Translations under genes and position numbers: made by a program | DNA from: Prochlorococcus sp. AG-347-J19 | GTDB taxonomy: Bacteria > Cyanobacteriota > Cyanobacteriia > PCC-6307 > Cyanobiaceae | Assembly (NCBI GenBank): GCA_003279015.1 | Contig: QCBV01000001.1 | Coordinates: forward strand, 159,227 to 223,226 | DNA length: 64,000 nt | Direction: 5' to 3' | The notes under the pieces: generated by a model | What the model was told of the DNA's origin: nothing | What the model saw: only the letters and a program-made list of their open reading frames with translations | The model's database searches: none | Shown: piece after piece, positions 19,901 to 30,668 of the stretch | Layout of the letters: each line of letters opens with the position of its first letter | Numbering within the stretch: the first letter of the stretch is position 1

Positions 19901-19928
19901 AATTTTTAAAAATTAAGCATAATTTCAA

Positions 19929-21023
19929 TTGGAATACTCAATATTAATTGCAAGGTTGAAAACTGCTACAGAAAGTTTTGAAAATTTGGAAGTGCAGCTT
20001 GCAGATCCTGATATAGCTAATGATCCAAAAAAATTAGAATCAATAGCAAGAGAAAGGTCAAAATTGGAACCTCTGGTGATTGATTTTAATAAGTTGCTAG
20101 ATACTGATAAAGAAATAGAAGATTCAAAAAATCTACTAAAAGAAAATAGAAATGATAAAGAAATGGAGTCTTTGATAAATGAGGAGTTAATAACTCTAGA
20201 GGAATGTAAGAATGAACTGATTCAAAAAACCACAATCGCCTTATTACCAAAAGATCCGAGAGATGAGAGAAGTGTGATGTTAGAAATCAGAGCAGGTGCT
20301 GGAGGTAACGAGGCTTGTATATGGGCGGGTGATTTAGCAAGAATGTATGAAAGATATGGACAAAAAATTGGATGGTCTGTTAAAGCTGTTAGCGCTTCCG
20401 AGTCAGATATGGGAGGATTCAAGGAGTTAGTTATCTCTGTTAAGGGAGATTCTGTATATAGTCAACTTAAATTTGAGGCTGGTGTACACAGAGTCCAAAG
20501 AGTTCCAGCTACTGAATCTCAAGGTAGAGTTCACACCTCTACTGCAACAGTGGCCGTCATGCCTGAAGCTGATCCTGTTGAGGTAAAGATTGATCCAACA
20601 GATCTAGAGGTTGGTACAGCAAGATCAGGAGGTGCAGGTGGACAAAATGTTAATAAGGTTGAGACAGCGATAGATTTGCTTCACAAGCCTACAGGAATAC
20701 GAGTTTTTTGTACTCAAGAGAGATCACAATTGCAAAATCGTGAACGAGCAATGGAAATTTTAAGAGCTAAATTATATGAAATTCAATTAAAAGAAGCTAA
20801 TGCAAAAGAAAGATCGCAAAGGCTTTCCCAGGTTGGAACAGGTGACAGGAGTGAAAAAATTAGAACTTATAATTTTAAAGATAACAGGACAACTGATCAT
20901 AGATTAGGTTCCAATTTTTCACTAGAGCCAATTCTTTCTGGTCAACTGGATGAAGTGATTGATGCATGCATTGCGCAAGAACAAAAAAGAATGATGGAAG
21001 ATTTTAATAACGAATTAAATTAA
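19929..21023 (+). CDS. prfA: Peptide chain release factor 1
   Basis: A 364-residue RF1, which ends translation at UAA and UAG. The catalytic GGQ is in [16 protein letters not shown], and the stop-codon motif is P-A-T in [12 protein letters not shown], which marks RF1 rather than RF2. The start is TTG at 19929, giving [15 protein letters not shown]. It ends the long ribosomal cluster. The next gene is on the other strand, 10 bases beyond. Confidence 0.97.
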   Translation: MEYSILIARLKTATESFENLEVQLADPDIANDPKKLESIARERSKLEPLVIDFNKLLDTDKEIEDSKNLLKENRNDKEMESLINEELITLEECKNELIQKTTIALLPKDPRDERSVMLEIRAGAGGNEACIWAGDLARMYERYGQKIGWSVKAVSASESDMGGFKELVISVKGDSVYSQLKFEAGVHRVQRVPATESQGRVHTSTATVAVMPEADPVEVKIDPTDLEVGTARSGGAGGQNVNKVETAIDLLHKPTGIRVFCTQERSQLQNRERAMEILRAKLYEIQLKEANAKERSQRLSQVGTGDRSEKIRTYNFKDNRTTDHRLGSNFSLEPILSGQLDEVIDACIAQEQKRMMEDFNNELN

Positions 21024-21033
21024 AATTTTTTTA

Positions 21034-21540
21034 TTAGATTGCAACCCCTATTACGTATTTACTCCATTCTTTATGCCTGCCAGAGTCAATTTGTCTTGTA
21101 GCTTCAAAATTTAGATTACTTAATGGACGATAAGGCTTGCGTTTTAAGGGCATATTTGCCTCTTCTGGGGTTCGATTACCTTTTTGTACATTACATCTGA
21201 GACATGCTGTAGTAACATTTTCCCAGTTATCTGTTCCACCTCTGCTTCTCGGTAAAACATGATCTATTGATAGGTCACTACCTCTATAGTTACAGTATTG
21301 GCACGCATTATTATCTCTCAGAAGAATATTTTTTCTGGTTAAAGAAACCTCTCTAAAAGGTACCTTCACGTAGTAACGAAGTCTTATAACAGTTGGCAAC
21401 TTTTTCCCGCTATGTATTGAATATGATTTATCTTCCTCTAAGCTTTCTGCTTTACCTTTAATCATCAAAATTACTGCTCTTCGCCAAGAAGTGATGTTTA
21501 AAGGTTCATAAGATGCATTTAAAACTAGAGTCTGGCCCAT
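21034..21540 (-). CDS. HNH endonuclease family protein
   Basis: A 168-residue protein when started at the ATG at 21540 (MGQTLVLNASYEPLN, the usual family opening); a longer frame to 21603 exists but its extra 21 residues are not family-like. The HNH motif is visible: two CxxC zinc pairs, CQYC and CLRC, around SIDHVLPRSRGGTDNWENV with the catalytic histidine. This single-copy, conserved cyanobacterial family sits outside mobile elements; its role is unknown and could lie in DNA repair. It diverges from alr. Confidence 0.85.
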   Translation of the reverse strand: MGQTLVLNASYEPLNITSWRRAVILMIKGKAESLEEDKSYSIHSGKKLPTVIRLRYYVKVPFREVSLTRKNILLRDNNACQYCNYRGSDLSIDHVLPRSRGGTDNWENVTTACLRCNVQKGNRTPEEANMPLKRKPYRPLSNLNFEATRQIDSGRHKEWSKYVIGVAI

Positions 21541-21608
21541 GCCAAAATACAATTTACATGTCATGCTAACTGTATATTTCAATAAGCGCATATAATTGTG
21601 CAAAGTTA

Positions 21609-22805
21609 ATGCAAATTAGGCAAACAAATCAATTACTTAATTTTGACAAATTTCCAAATTTTGAAAAAGATATAGATCTAAAACAAAGAGCATGGATTGA
21701 AGTTAAAGGTAAAGCAATAGAAACAAATGTTAGGCAGTTAAGATCAAAATTAAGTAAAAATTGTCAATTTATGGCAGTTGTTAAAGCTGATGGATATGGA
21801 CATGATGCAAAATTAGTATCAGAGTATGCCATCAAAGGTGGGGCTTCTCAATTAGGTGTGGCCACATTAAACGAAGGAATTAAGCTTCGTTCTTCTGGAG
21901 TTAAAAAACCAATACTTATCCTCGGAAATCTTTATACAAAAAGGGATCTTATTTTATCTTTTAAAAATGATCTTATGCCAACTATCAGTAGTATAAGAGA
22001 ATGTTTAATTTGCAATAACATTGGTAAACACTTTGGATTGAAATTTCCTTTACATCTTAAAGTTGATACAGGAATGTCGAGATTAGGATTCGAATACAAT
22101 AAATTTGTTCAGCAATTTGAAAAAATCAAATCTTTTGACAATATTTCTATTGAGGGAATATATAGTCATTTATCATCTGCAGATGAACTAAACTCATTAA
22201 ATCCAAAAAGTATTACACAATTACAAAGGCAGAAGTTTTTGGAATTATTAAAGCAAATTAATGTTGAAAGAAATAAAAATATCAAGATTCATTTAGCTAA
22301 TTCAGCAGGAATGCTTCTTGATAAAAATTTCCATTTTCATATGGTACGCGTTGGATTATCTATGTATGGATATAAACCTTTGTCAAAATTAAAAAATTTA
22401 TTACTTAAACCAGCTTTATCTTTGAAGGTCAAAGTGGCGTTTATAAGAACTATTGATAAAGGTGTAAGTGTAAGTTATGGAGGTAAATTTGTAAGTCATA
22501 GAAAAACTAATTTAGCTGTATTAAGTATTGGTTATGCAGATGGTGTACCAAGAAATCTTTCAGGCAAGATAAACGTTATCCATAACAATAAATTTTATCC
22601 TCAAGTTGGCACTATAACTATGGATCAAATGATGGTAGACATTACAGATTCGACTGAAATTAAAGTTGGTAGTACTTTGGTATTACTTGGATCTGATGGA
22701 GATAAAACAATTTCTCCTATTGATTGGGCAAGAAAATCAAATACTATTCCTTGGGAAATTCTTTGTTCTTTTAAGAATAGATTACCGAAAGTTCAAGTTG
22801 ATTAG
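21609..22805 (+). CDS. alr: Alanine racemase
   Basis: A 398-residue PLP enzyme that converts L- to D-alanine for peptidoglycan. The PLP lysine is K59 in MAVVKADGYGHDA, and the second catalytic residue is the tyrosine of VSYGGKF in the C-terminal beta domain. VDTGMSRLGF and HLANSAG are also intact. The start at 21609 gives an N-terminus about 20 residues longer than minimal. A tRNA-Ser gene follows on the same strand. Confidence 0.96.
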   Translation: MQIRQTNQLLNFDKFPNFEKDIDLKQRAWIEVKGKAIETNVRQLRSKLSKNCQFMAVVKADGYGHDAKLVSEYAIKGGASQLGVATLNEGIKLRSSGVKKPILILGNLYTKRDLILSFKNDLMPTISSIRECLICNNIGKHFGLKFPLHLKVDTGMSRLGFEYNKFVQQFEKIKSFDNISIEGIYSHLSSADELNSLNPKSITQLQRQKFLELLKQINVERNKNIKIHLANSAGMLLDKNFHFHMVRVGLSMYGYKPLSKLKNLLLKPALSLKVKVAFIRTIDKGVSVSYGGKFVSHRKTNLAVLSIGYADGVPRNLSGKINVIHNNKFYPQVGTITMDQMMVDITDSTEIKVGSTLVLLGSDGDKTISPIDWARKSNTIPWEILCSFKNRLPKVQVD

Positions 22806-22866
22806 ACATTTCGATTAAATAAAAAATTTTGAATGTTTGCATAAAAATTGATAATGTATAAGAACT

Positions 22867-22955
22867 GGAGAGGTGGCTGAGTGGTTGAAAGCGGCTCCCT
22901 GCTAAGGAGTTACAGGAGGTAACTTTTGTCGAGGGTTCGAATCCCTCCCTCTCCG
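22867..22955 (+). tRNA. trnS: tRNA-Ser (anticodon GCU)
   Basis: An 89-nt class II tRNA with acceptor GGAGAGG paired to CCTCTCC, discriminator G, anticodon loop CTGCTAA with anticodon GCT, a long variable arm (TACAGGAGGTAACTTTTGT) and T-loop GGTTCGAATCC. It reads AGC/AGU serine codons. No CCA is encoded. Folded by hand. Confidence 0.96.
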
Positions 22956-22990
22956 TACTTAATTGAGAAATATCTTTTAAGCTGTATTTT

Positions 22991-23779
22991 TTAAAATAGG
23001 TCAAGGTTAATAGACTTTATATCATTAATAGAATTTAAAATTAAGTCAGCACCTGCATCTTGTAGATTTTTTTCGTATGCATTACGTTCATTTAATCGAG
23101 ACTTTGAATGTAAATGAGGAGGAGCAATTCCAATACTTATGAATTTCTGAGATGGGATTTCTTTTTTAGCGTTCATAACTGTATTTATATCTGCAATAGT
23201 ATCTCCTACATATCCAATGGGAATATTTGATGAGCCAAGTTTATCTCCAAGAAGTTTTTTGGATAAGTTAATAAAGCCTTTTGGATCAGGCTTGTCCGGA
23301 GCATCTCCCATAGATATTAATGGTGGTGATTTTAATCCAAGTCTTTCTTCTAAAACGAATTTTGCCGAAGCAGGTTCTGCGCCACTTACAAAACCCCAAA
23401 TTATTCCATTGCTCTCTAATAAATCAAAAAACTTTTTATCAACTAATAACTCTTCATTCGTTATGAATCCAGACCAATATTTGCTATCTTCATTCGGATC
23501 GCCTCCAAAGTAAAATTCTTCAAAACATTTAACTATGTTCTCTCTTGTAGGTATTTCAACGTTAAAGTTACCTTTTTTTTTAAATCTTTTTATAAATTCT
23601 AAACTTAAATCCCAGTCATTATTCCAGATCCCTTCATTTTTGGCATTATCAATATCTATATAACTGGGCTCCCATCCAGTAAATTTGTAGACTGTTTTTT
23701 TTAATGAAAGTCTGTAACTATTCTCTACGCTTCGTATTACACCATCTATGTCAAATAAAATTAAACCAATATTTTCCAA
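22991..23779 (-). CDS. HAD-superfamily subfamily IA hydrolase (TIGR01548-like)
   Basis: A 262-residue HAD protein. Motif I is LILFDIDGVIRSVENSYR with D10 and D12; motif II serine is in WGFVSGAEPASA; the motif III lysine is in DKPDPKG; motif IV is YVGDTIADI. The opening and length fit the TIGR01548 group found in cyanobacteria and archaea. The substrate is not known. It shares no obvious operon partner: cobJ lies 89 bases upstream on the same strand. The family is firm, the function unknown. Confidence 0.82.
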   Translation of the reverse strand: MENIGLILFDIDGVIRSVENSYRLSLKKTVYKFTGWEPSYIDIDNAKNEGIWNNDWDLSLEFIKRFKKKGNFNVEIPTRENIVKCFEEFYFGGDPNEDSKYWSGFITNEELLVDKKFFDLLESNGIIWGFVSGAEPASAKFVLEERLGLKSPPLISMGDAPDKPDPKGFINLSKKLLGDKLGSSNIPIGYVGDTIADINTVMNAKKEIPSQKFISIGIAPPHLHSKSRLNERNAYEKNLQDAGADLILNSINDIKSINLDLF

Positions 23780-23868
23780 TGAATTTTCTTAATCCTTTTT
23801 AAAAGATTAGTATTCTTATTAAAAAAAAGCAAAAAAAATTCTATGGATAATTTATTTATTTCCTAAAT

Positions 23869-25671
23869 TTAATTTTGCAAATATCCTCTTGGAGTAAGAA
23901 ATATTTCATCTATTAATGTGGTTTGAGAATTGCCAATAATTATTATTGTTAACATATCTATTTCTTTGAAAGGGATGGTGTTTAAATTGAAAAATTTTTT
24001 TGATTGATTTTCTCTACCTACTTGTCTAGCTATTAAAACGGGTGTATTACATGGTCTAGATTTTAAACATTGATCTATTACACTTTTAAGCTGCCAATTT
24101 CTCTCAATTGATTGAGGATTAAATAAAGCTATAACAAAGTCACCTAGAAGAGCTCCTTCAATTTTTTTTTCTATTAAATACCAGGGAGTTAACTTATCAC
24201 TTAAGCTAATTGAACAAAAGTCATTCATTAATGGTGCTCCACTAAGCGCAGCCGCTAATTGAACGCTACTTATACCAGGATGTACTTCAAAGTAAGGTCT
24301 AGATTTTCTTTTGATTTTTTGAAGTAACTCCAAAAGTAAGCCAGCCATTCCATAGAATCCAGATTCCCCTGACGAAATTAATGCCACTTTTATTCCTTCC
24401 TCTGCTAGTTTAATTGCCTTACTGCATCTCTCTTTCTCTTCAGTAAGTTTACTTTCAATTAAAACTTGGTCACTTCTTCTTAAGGGCTTAATCAAATCTA
24501 AATACATTTTGTATCCAATCCAAATAGTACATCTTGAAAGTGCTTTTCTTGCATTATTGGTTAGAAAGGAGATATCACCAGGCCCACTCCCAACAATATG
24601 TATTTCGCCATGGGTTGGATGATACTGATTTTTTGATTCTGCTACAGCCATAGTTACTGCCCCAGATTGATTCTTAAAAATTCTTTTTTCTATTAATAAT
24701 TTTGATTCTTCTCCTGCTGCGAGTAAGCAAGAGGCTTCTGCTACTGAAGATGTTCCAATTTCTTTTTGCACGATAAGTGATGGATTTGGAATAATTATTG
24801 TTGAAAGATCTTCCTTACTAAAATACTTTATAGGTAAGTTTTTTTCTTCAGCAAGTTTTAAAATTCCTTTCTCATCTTTTTTAATATCAATAGTTGCAAA
24901 TCCCGCAATTGATTTCTGTGATAAATTTCCTGACTCCAAAAAATTATTTAATGAATTTGCTATTAATTCTTTGCTTGTATTTCTTTCACATCCAATGCCA
25001 ATCCATAATACGGGCGGATGCCAAGTTCTTTCATTATTTTCATAAATACTCACATGAAATGTTGAATCTGGTTTTTCAGTTTCTTTTTCATTAATTTGAT
25101 TAATAGTCTCACCTGATTCTGAAGTTTTCCATAAGCGATTACCAGATATTTGTTTGCAAAATATTTTTTCGTTCTTAGCTTGTTTAATTATTAGTTTTGA
25201 CCAATCCTTTATATTGCCGGATCTTTTCCACCCCCATTGTTTTCCAAATGCATCAAGATTTAAGAAGTTTTGATCATTGGAATTATTAGTTTCTATTATT
25301 TCACCACCAAATAAATTAGCAATTTGATATGCAATATTTTGAGTATTTGACTGATGCAAGCCAATTAAAGGAACTATCTTGGAACATTTATTATCCAATA
25401 CGATTACGCCTGGATCTTGATCTTTAGAGGTTAAAAAAGAATTTATTATGCGTATTGATGCAGCAATTGAGCCTATAAAAATTATTAAATCTACTTCAGG
25501 CCATTTTTTAAGTAAAATTTCTCTAGGTTTTTGTACTTGAATAAGTTCATTTTCCTTTCCATCATCTTTTGAAGAACACGCAACATATATATCTTTGACA
25601 AATTCGGTTTTTTTAAGCCTTTTTAAAATTTCTTTTGAATTATTAGATAGACCTATTGCAATTCCTTTCAA
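23869..25671 (-). CDS. cobJ: Fused CbiG / precorrin-3B C17-methyltransferase (CobJ/CbiH)
   Basis: A 600-residue fusion. The first 340 residues are like CbiG, which opens the delta-lactone of cobalt-precorrin-5A; the segment GIGCERNTSKELI is typical. From about residue 350 the C-terminal SAM methyltransferase starts with HIVGSGPGDISFLTNNA, followed by SSGESGFYGMAGLLLEL and HPGISSVQLAAALSGAPL, as in CobJ/CbiH, which methylates C17 and contracts the ring. Both steps are in anaerobic-type corrin synthesis, giving (pseudo)cobalamin. Such a fusion is known in cyanobacteria. It is transcribed away from psaA. Confidence 0.9.
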   Translation of the reverse strand: MKGIAIGLSNNSKEILKRLKKTEFVKDIYVACSSKDDGKENELIQVQKPREILLKKWPEVDLIIFIGSIAASIRIINSFLTSKDQDPGVIVLDNKCSKIVPLIGLHQSNTQNIAYQIANLFGGEIIETNNSNDQNFLNLDAFGKQWGWKRSGNIKDWSKLIIKQAKNEKIFCKQISGNRLWKTSESGETINQINEKETEKPDSTFHVSIYENNERTWHPPVLWIGIGCERNTSKELIANSLNNFLESGNLSQKSIAGFATIDIKKDEKGILKLAEEKNLPIKYFSKEDLSTIIIPNPSLIVQKEIGTSSVAEASCLLAAGEESKLLIEKRIFKNQSGAVTMAVAESKNQYHPTHGEIHIVGSGPGDISFLTNNARKALSRCTIWIGYKMYLDLIKPLRRSDQVLIESKLTEEKERCSKAIKLAEEGIKVALISSGESGFYGMAGLLLELLQKIKRKSRPYFEVHPGISSVQLAAALSGAPLMNDFCSISLSDKLTPWYLIEKKIEGALLGDFVIALFNPQSIERNWQLKSVIDQCLKSRPCNTPVLIARQVGRENQSKKFFNLNTIPFKEIDMLTIIIIGNSQTTLIDEIFLTPRGYLQN

Positions 25672-26005
25672 GTCAGAAACTATTGATAGCTATATTAAAA
25701 TTATATCTTGTCGCTGGATTTAAAAAATTTTCTTTGAAATATAAAAAAAAATTTAAGAATTTTTAATAAAATTTGAGTAAAAATACTCATAATTTAGTCA
25801 TAGACTAGAATTTAACAAAATATTCATATAGTAACAATCATTAGAACATTTGTTACGTTAATGCATAACGAAAGAATCTTTGCCTTATTATTTTTGAAAC
25901 GAATATATAAAGTTTCGAAGGATTCGTTTTCTTGAACATTATTATTAAAAATAAGTTCAAGATCTGATCAGTCGGCTTTAATGTCAATTATTTTCGAGGT
26001 GCTAG
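25672..26005 (+). promoter_or_regulatory. psaA upstream region with several inverted repeats
   Basis: These 334 bases hold no gene. Visible structures are: TGAGTA-aaaa-TACTCA at 25774-25789; GTAACAA at 25831-25837 with TTGTTAC at 25850-25856; CGTTA at 25856-25860 with TAACG at 25866-25870; and GAAACGAAT at 25896-25904 with ATTCGTTTTC at 25922-25931 (one extra T). The first three could be regulator sites and the last a leader hairpin. The TTGTTAC half-sites recall RpaB HLR1 boxes, but they are inverted and so are not canonical. Light control of psaAB is known in cyanobacteria; the link here is inference. Confidence 0.5.
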
Positions 26006-28309
26006 ATGACCATCAGCCCACCAGAAAGTGGAGAAAAAAACAAAAAAGTTTTGGAAGATCCTGTTAAGGCCGATCCAAGACCCATTGATTTTGCCAAATT
26101 AGATAAGCCAGGTTTCTGGTCAAGTAAATTATCTAAGGGTCCAAAAACTACAACTTGGATCTGGAATTTGCATGCTGATGCACATGATTTCGATGTGCAT
26201 ACAGGCGATGCTGAAGAAGCAACAAGAAAAATCTTTTCAGCTCATTTTGGACATCTTGCAGTCATTTTTATATGGATGAGTGCTGCATTTTTCCATGGAG
26301 CAAGATTTTCTAATTACTCAGGTTGGTTAGCTGATCCAACTCATGTCAAACCCGGAGCTCAGCAAGTATGGGCAATTGTTGGTCAAGAAATGCTTAATGC
26401 TGATCTTGGTGCTAACTACAACGGTATTCAAATTAGTTCAGGAATATTTCACATGTGGCGAGCATGGGGAATCACTAATGAGAGTGAATTGATGGCTTTA
26501 GCAATAGGTGCGGTAGTAATGGCTGCACTTATGCTACATGCCGGAATTTTTCATTATCACAAAGCAGCTCCAAAAATGGAGTGGTTCCAAGATATTGAGT
26601 CTATGCTTAACCACCATATAGCCGGTTTAGTGGGACTTGGATCTTTAGCATGGGCAGGCCATTGTATTCATATTGGAGCTCCTACAGCAGCTTTATTAGA
26701 TGCAATTGATGCAGGTTCTCCTTTAATCATTAATGGTAAAGAAATAGCAACTATTGCAGATATGCCTATGCCGCATCAACTCTGCGATCCACAAATTATA
26801 GGTCAGATATTTCCTGGTTTAGCAAGTGGTACAGGCAATTTCTTTAGTTTAAATTGGTTAGCTTTTTCAGACTTCCTTACTTTCAAAGGTGGACTTAATC
26901 CTGTGACAGGAAGCTTGTGGATGACTGATGTTTCACATCATCATTTAGCTTTTGGCGTAATAGCAATAATCGGTGGTCACATGTATAGAACCAATTACGG
27001 TATTGGTCATAGTATGAAAGAAATATTAGATTCACAGCAAGGAGACCCAATATTATTTCCTGCTCCAAAAGGACATCAAGGTCTTTTTGAGTTCATGGCA
27101 GAAAGTAGACATGCTCAGCTTTCAGTAAACCTAGCGATGCTTGGATCAATAAGCATACTTGTATCCCATCACATGTATGCGATGCCTCCATATCCTTACA
27201 TAGCTACTGACTACATGACAGTCCTTGGATTATTTACCCATCACATGTGGATAGGTGGATTATTCATAGTAGGTGCAGGAGCTCATGCTGGAATTGCAAT
27301 GGTTAGAGATTACGATCCAGCAAAACATATTGATAATGTATTAGACAGAATTCTCAAGGCAAGAGATGCTTTAATCAGTCACTTGAACTGGGTATGTATG
27401 TGGTTAGGATTCCATAGTTTTGGACTCTACATTCACAACGATACTATGAGAGCTTTGGGTAGACCCCAAGATATGTTTAGTGATTCTGCAATCCAACTTC
27501 AGCCAATCTTTGCTCAATGGGTACAAAGTATTCAAGCATCTGCTGTTGGAACCTCTCTTTTAGCAGGTACTGCTGAAGCTTTACCCCACAAAGCATTAAG
27601 TGAAGTTTTTAATGGAAGTTTAGTAGAAGTTGGTGGAAAGGTTGCTATAGCTCCAATTCCATTAGGTACAGCTGATTTAATGATTCATCATATTCATGCT
27701 TTCCAAATCCATGTCACTGTTTTGATACTCCTCAAGGGAGTACTTTATGCAAGAAGTTCAAGGTTGATCCCTGATAAAGCTTCTTTAGGATTTAGATTCC
27801 CATGTGATGGACCTGGAAGAGGTGGTACATGTCAAGTTTCTTCATGGGATCACGTTTTCTTGGCTCTCTTCTGGATGTATAACTGTTTATCAATAGTTAT
27901 CTTCCACTTCTCTTGGAAAATGCAGAGTGATGTTTGGGGACTTACTGGTGGTAACTTCGCACAAAGTGCAATTACTATCAATGGTTGGCTAAGAGATTTC
28001 CTATGGGCCCAAGCTTCTCAAGTATTAACAAGCTATGGTCAATCAATAAGCATGTACGGTTTGATGTTCTTAGGAGCTCACTTTATTTGGGCATTCAGTT
28101 TAATGTTCCTCTTTAGCGGAAGAGGATATTGGCAAGAATTGTTTGAATCAATTGTTTGGGCACATAACAAATTGAAAGTTGCACCAACCATTCAACCTAG
28201 AGCTCTATCTATTACTCAGGGACGTGCAGTAGGTGTTACACACTTCCTTGTAGGTGGTATTGCTACCACATGGGCCTTCTTCCATGCTCGCCTTTTCGGG
28301 CTGGGCTAA
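26006..28309 (+). CDS. psaA: Photosystem I P700 apoprotein A1
   Basis: A 767-residue core protein of photosystem I with eleven expected membrane helices. It binds half of the P700 chlorophyll pair, much of the antenna and, with PsaB, the 4Fe-4S cluster FX through cysteines in [20 protein letters not shown]. Histidine-rich helices ([20 protein letters not shown]) are intact. psaB follows after 27 bases, and the pair is probably one transcript ended by the hairpin at 30584. Length and sequence normal. Confidence 0.99.
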   Translation: MTISPPESGEKNKKVLEDPVKADPRPIDFAKLDKPGFWSSKLSKGPKTTTWIWNLHADAHDFDVHTGDAEEATRKIFSAHFGHLAVIFIWMSAAFFHGARFSNYSGWLADPTHVKPGAQQVWAIVGQEMLNADLGANYNGIQISSGIFHMWRAWGITNESELMALAIGAVVMAALMLHAGIFHYHKAAPKMEWFQDIESMLNHHIAGLVGLGSLAWAGHCIHIGAPTAALLDAIDAGSPLIINGKEIATIADMPMPHQLCDPQIIGQIFPGLASGTGNFFSLNWLAFSDFLTFKGGLNPVTGSLWMTDVSHHHLAFGVIAIIGGHMYRTNYGIGHSMKEILDSQQGDPILFPAPKGHQGLFEFMAESRHAQLSVNLAMLGSISILVSHHMYAMPPYPYIATDYMTVLGLFTHHMWIGGLFIVGAGAHAGIAMVRDYDPAKHIDNVLDRILKARDALISHLNWVCMWLGFHSFGLYIHNDTMRALGRPQDMFSDSAIQLQPIFAQWVQSIQASAVGTSLLAGTAEALPHKALSEVFNGSLVEVGGKVAIAPIPLGTADLMIHHIHAFQIHVTVLILLKGVLYARSSRLIPDKASLGFRFPCDGPGRGGTCQVSSWDHVFLALFWMYNCLSIVIFHFSWKMQSDVWGLTGGNFAQSAITINGWLRDFLWAQASQVLTSYGQSISMYGLMFLGAHFIWAFSLMFLFSGRGYWQELFESIVWAHNKLKVAPTIQPRALSITQGRAVGVTHFLVGGIATTWAFFHARLFGLG

Positions 28310-28336
28310 TAACCTGAACTTCACCTTATTAATTCA

Positions 28337-30565
28337 ATGGCAACAAAATTTCCATCATTTAACCAGGGTCTAGCTCAGGACCCCACAACCCGACGAATAT
28401 GGTACGGAATAGCTACCGCTCATGACTTTGAAAGTCATGATGGTATGACAGAAGAAAAACTTTATCAGAAGCTATTCTCTACACATTTCGGACATCTAGC
28501 AATTATCGCCCTCTGGGTTGCTGGTAACTTATTTCATATTGCTTGGCAGGGTAACTTTGAGCAATTTGTACTTGATCCAACTCACGTTCGTCCTATTGCT
28601 CATGCTATTTGGGATCCTCACTTTGGTTCAGGTATTACAGAAGCAATGACACAAGCTGGAGCTAGTGGTCCAGTAAATATAGCTTACTCGGGTCTCTACC
28701 ATTGGTGGTACACAATTGGAATGAGAACTAATGAGCAACTTTTCCAAGCTTCAATATTCATGAGTATTTTGGCTTGTTGGACTCTATTTGCAGGTTGGTT
28801 ACACTTACAGCCAAAATTCAGACCTTCTTTAGCTTGGTTTAAAAATGCAGAGTCAAGATTAAATCATCATTTAGCTGTCTTATTTGGTTTTAGTAGTATC
28901 GCTTGGACAGGTCATTTAGTTCATGTTGCTATACCTGAATCAAGAGGACAGCATGTAGGTTGGGATAACTGGTTAACAGTGCTTCCACACCCTGCAGGAT
29001 TAGCTCCTTTCTTTACCTTAAACTGGGGAGCTTATGCCCAAAATCCTGATTCTTTAGATCAAGTATTTGGAACAGCCGAAGGAGCTGGAACAGCAATATT
29101 TACTTTTTTAGGTGGTCTTCATCCTCAAAGTGAAGCATTATGGCTAACTGATATTGCCCATCATCATATTGCTATTGGAACAGTTTTTGTAATTGCTGGT
29201 CATATGTATAGAAATACTTTTGGTATTGGTCATAGCCTCAAAGAAATTACGGAAGCTCATAATACAAGACACCCTAATGATCCTCATAAAGGTAGTTTTG
29301 GAATTAACCATGATGGAATATATGAAACTGTAAATAATTCATTACATTTCCAACTTGGACTAGCATTAGCATCACTTGGTGTAGCTACTTCTCTTGTAGC
29401 GCAACATATGGGTGCACTTCCCTCATATGCTTTTATTGCCAGGGACTATACTACACAATCTGCTTTATATAGTCATCATCAATACATAGCTATGTTCTTG
29501 ATGGTTGGTGCATTTGCACATGGAGCTATTTTCTTCGTAAGAGATTACGATCCAGAATTAAATAAAGACAATGTGTTAGCAAGAGTTCTTGGAACAAAGG
29601 AAGCTTTGATAAGTCACCTTAGTTGGGTAACAATGTTGCTTGGATTCCATACTCTAGGAATTTATGTTCATAACGATGTTGTTGTAGCTTTTGGTAATCC
29701 TGAAAAGCAAATTCTAATTGAGCCAGTGTTTGCTCAATTTGTTCAAGCTGCTCAAGGTAAGATGATGTATGGCTTTAATGCTCTATTATCTGATCCTACA
29801 AGTTCAGCAAGTATAGCTGCTAATTCATTACCAGGTAATCACTACTGGATGGATTTGATCAATAGACAAGATGCATTAAGTGCTTTCTTACCTATAGGTC
29901 CTGCAGATTTCTTAGTTCACCATGCTATCGCTTTAGGTCTTCATACAACCGCTTTAATTCTTATCAAAGGTGCACTTGATGCTAGAGGAACAAAATTAAT
30001 TCCTGATAAGAAAGATTTAGGTTATGCATTCCCTTGCGATGGTCCTGGACGTGGAGGTACTTGTGATAGTTCATCTTGGGATGCTATGTACTTAGCTATG
30101 TTTTGGGCATTAAATTTACTAGCATGGGTAACTTTCTACTGGCATTGGAAACACCTAGCAATATGGCAGGGTAATGTAGCACAATTTAATGAATCAGGAA
30201 CTTATCTAATGGGTTGGTTCAGAGATTATCTCTGGTTAAACTCTGCTCAGCTTATTAACGGATATAATCCATTCGGAGTAAACTCCTTATCTCCTTGGGC
30301 TTGGATGTTCCTATTCGGTCACTTAGTTTGGGCTACTGGTTTCATGTTCCTAATATCATGGCGCGGTTACTGGCAAGAATTAATTGAAACTTTAGTTTGG
30401 GCACATCAACGTACTCCAATAGCTAATCTAGTTGGATGGAGAGACAAGCCAGTTGCACTTTCAATTGTTCAAGCTAGATTAGTTGGACTAGCACATTTCA
30501 CAATTGGAAATATTCTTACATTCGGAGCATTTGTTATTGCATCAACTTCAGGTAAGTTTGGTTAA
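28337..30565 (+). CDS. psaB: Photosystem I P700 apoprotein A2
   Basis: A 742-residue partner of PsaA, with the second FX-binding loop [20 protein letters not shown] and the C-terminal [18 protein letters not shown]. It also docks plastocyanin or cytochrome c6 and ferredoxin-side subunits. It starts [20 protein letters not shown] strong rho-independent terminator lies 18 bases after its stop. Confidence 0.99.
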   Translation: MATKFPSFNQGLAQDPTTRRIWYGIATAHDFESHDGMTEEKLYQKLFSTHFGHLAIIALWVAGNLFHIAWQGNFEQFVLDPTHVRPIAHAIWDPHFGSGITEAMTQAGASGPVNIAYSGLYHWWYTIGMRTNEQLFQASIFMSILACWTLFAGWLHLQPKFRPSLAWFKNAESRLNHHLAVLFGFSSIAWTGHLVHVAIPESRGQHVGWDNWLTVLPHPAGLAPFFTLNWGAYAQNPDSLDQVFGTAEGAGTAIFTFLGGLHPQSEALWLTDIAHHHIAIGTVFVIAGHMYRNTFGIGHSLKEITEAHNTRHPNDPHKGSFGINHDGIYETVNNSLHFQLGLALASLGVATSLVAQHMGALPSYAFIARDYTTQSALYSHHQYIAMFLMVGAFAHGAIFFVRDYDPELNKDNVLARVLGTKEALISHLSWVTMLLGFHTLGIYVHNDVVVAFGNPEKQILIEPVFAQFVQAAQGKMMYGFNALLSDPTSSASIAANSLPGNHYWMDLINRQDALSAFLPIGPADFLVHHAIALGLHTTALILIKGALDARGTKLIPDKKDLGYAFPCDGPGRGGTCDSSSWDAMYLAMFWALNLLAWVTFYWHWKHLAIWQGNVAQFNESGTYLMGWFRDYLWLNSAQLINGYNPFGVNSLSPWAWMFLFGHLVWATGFMFLISWRGYWQELIETLVWAHQRTPIANLVGWRDKPVALSIVQARLVGLAHFTIGNILTFGAFVIASTSGKFG

Positions 30566-30583
30566 CTTTGCTTTAAATAATTT

Positions 30584-30613
30584 AAATCACCACAAATGTG
30601 GTGATTTTTTTTG
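30584..30613 (+). terminator. Rho-independent terminator of psaAB
   Basis: AAATCACCAC and GTGGTGATTT pair over about ten bases around the short loop AAAT/A, and the right arm runs into a T-rich tail (TTTTTTTTG). The location just after psaB fits a terminator. It is the clearest one seen in the window. Confidence 0.9.
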
Positions 30614-30668
30614 TTTAATTTTAATGTTCTAAATTAAGTTAAAATTATATAAATATTATCAAATATAA

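Noticed and set aside
21541..21603. Longer start for the HNH protein
   Set aside because: Family proteins begin at MGQTLVLN; the extra residues lack similarity and crowd the alr start.
25831..25870. Canonical HLR1 (RpaB) box
   Set aside because: HLR1 needs direct repeats; the half-sites here are inverted and imperfect.
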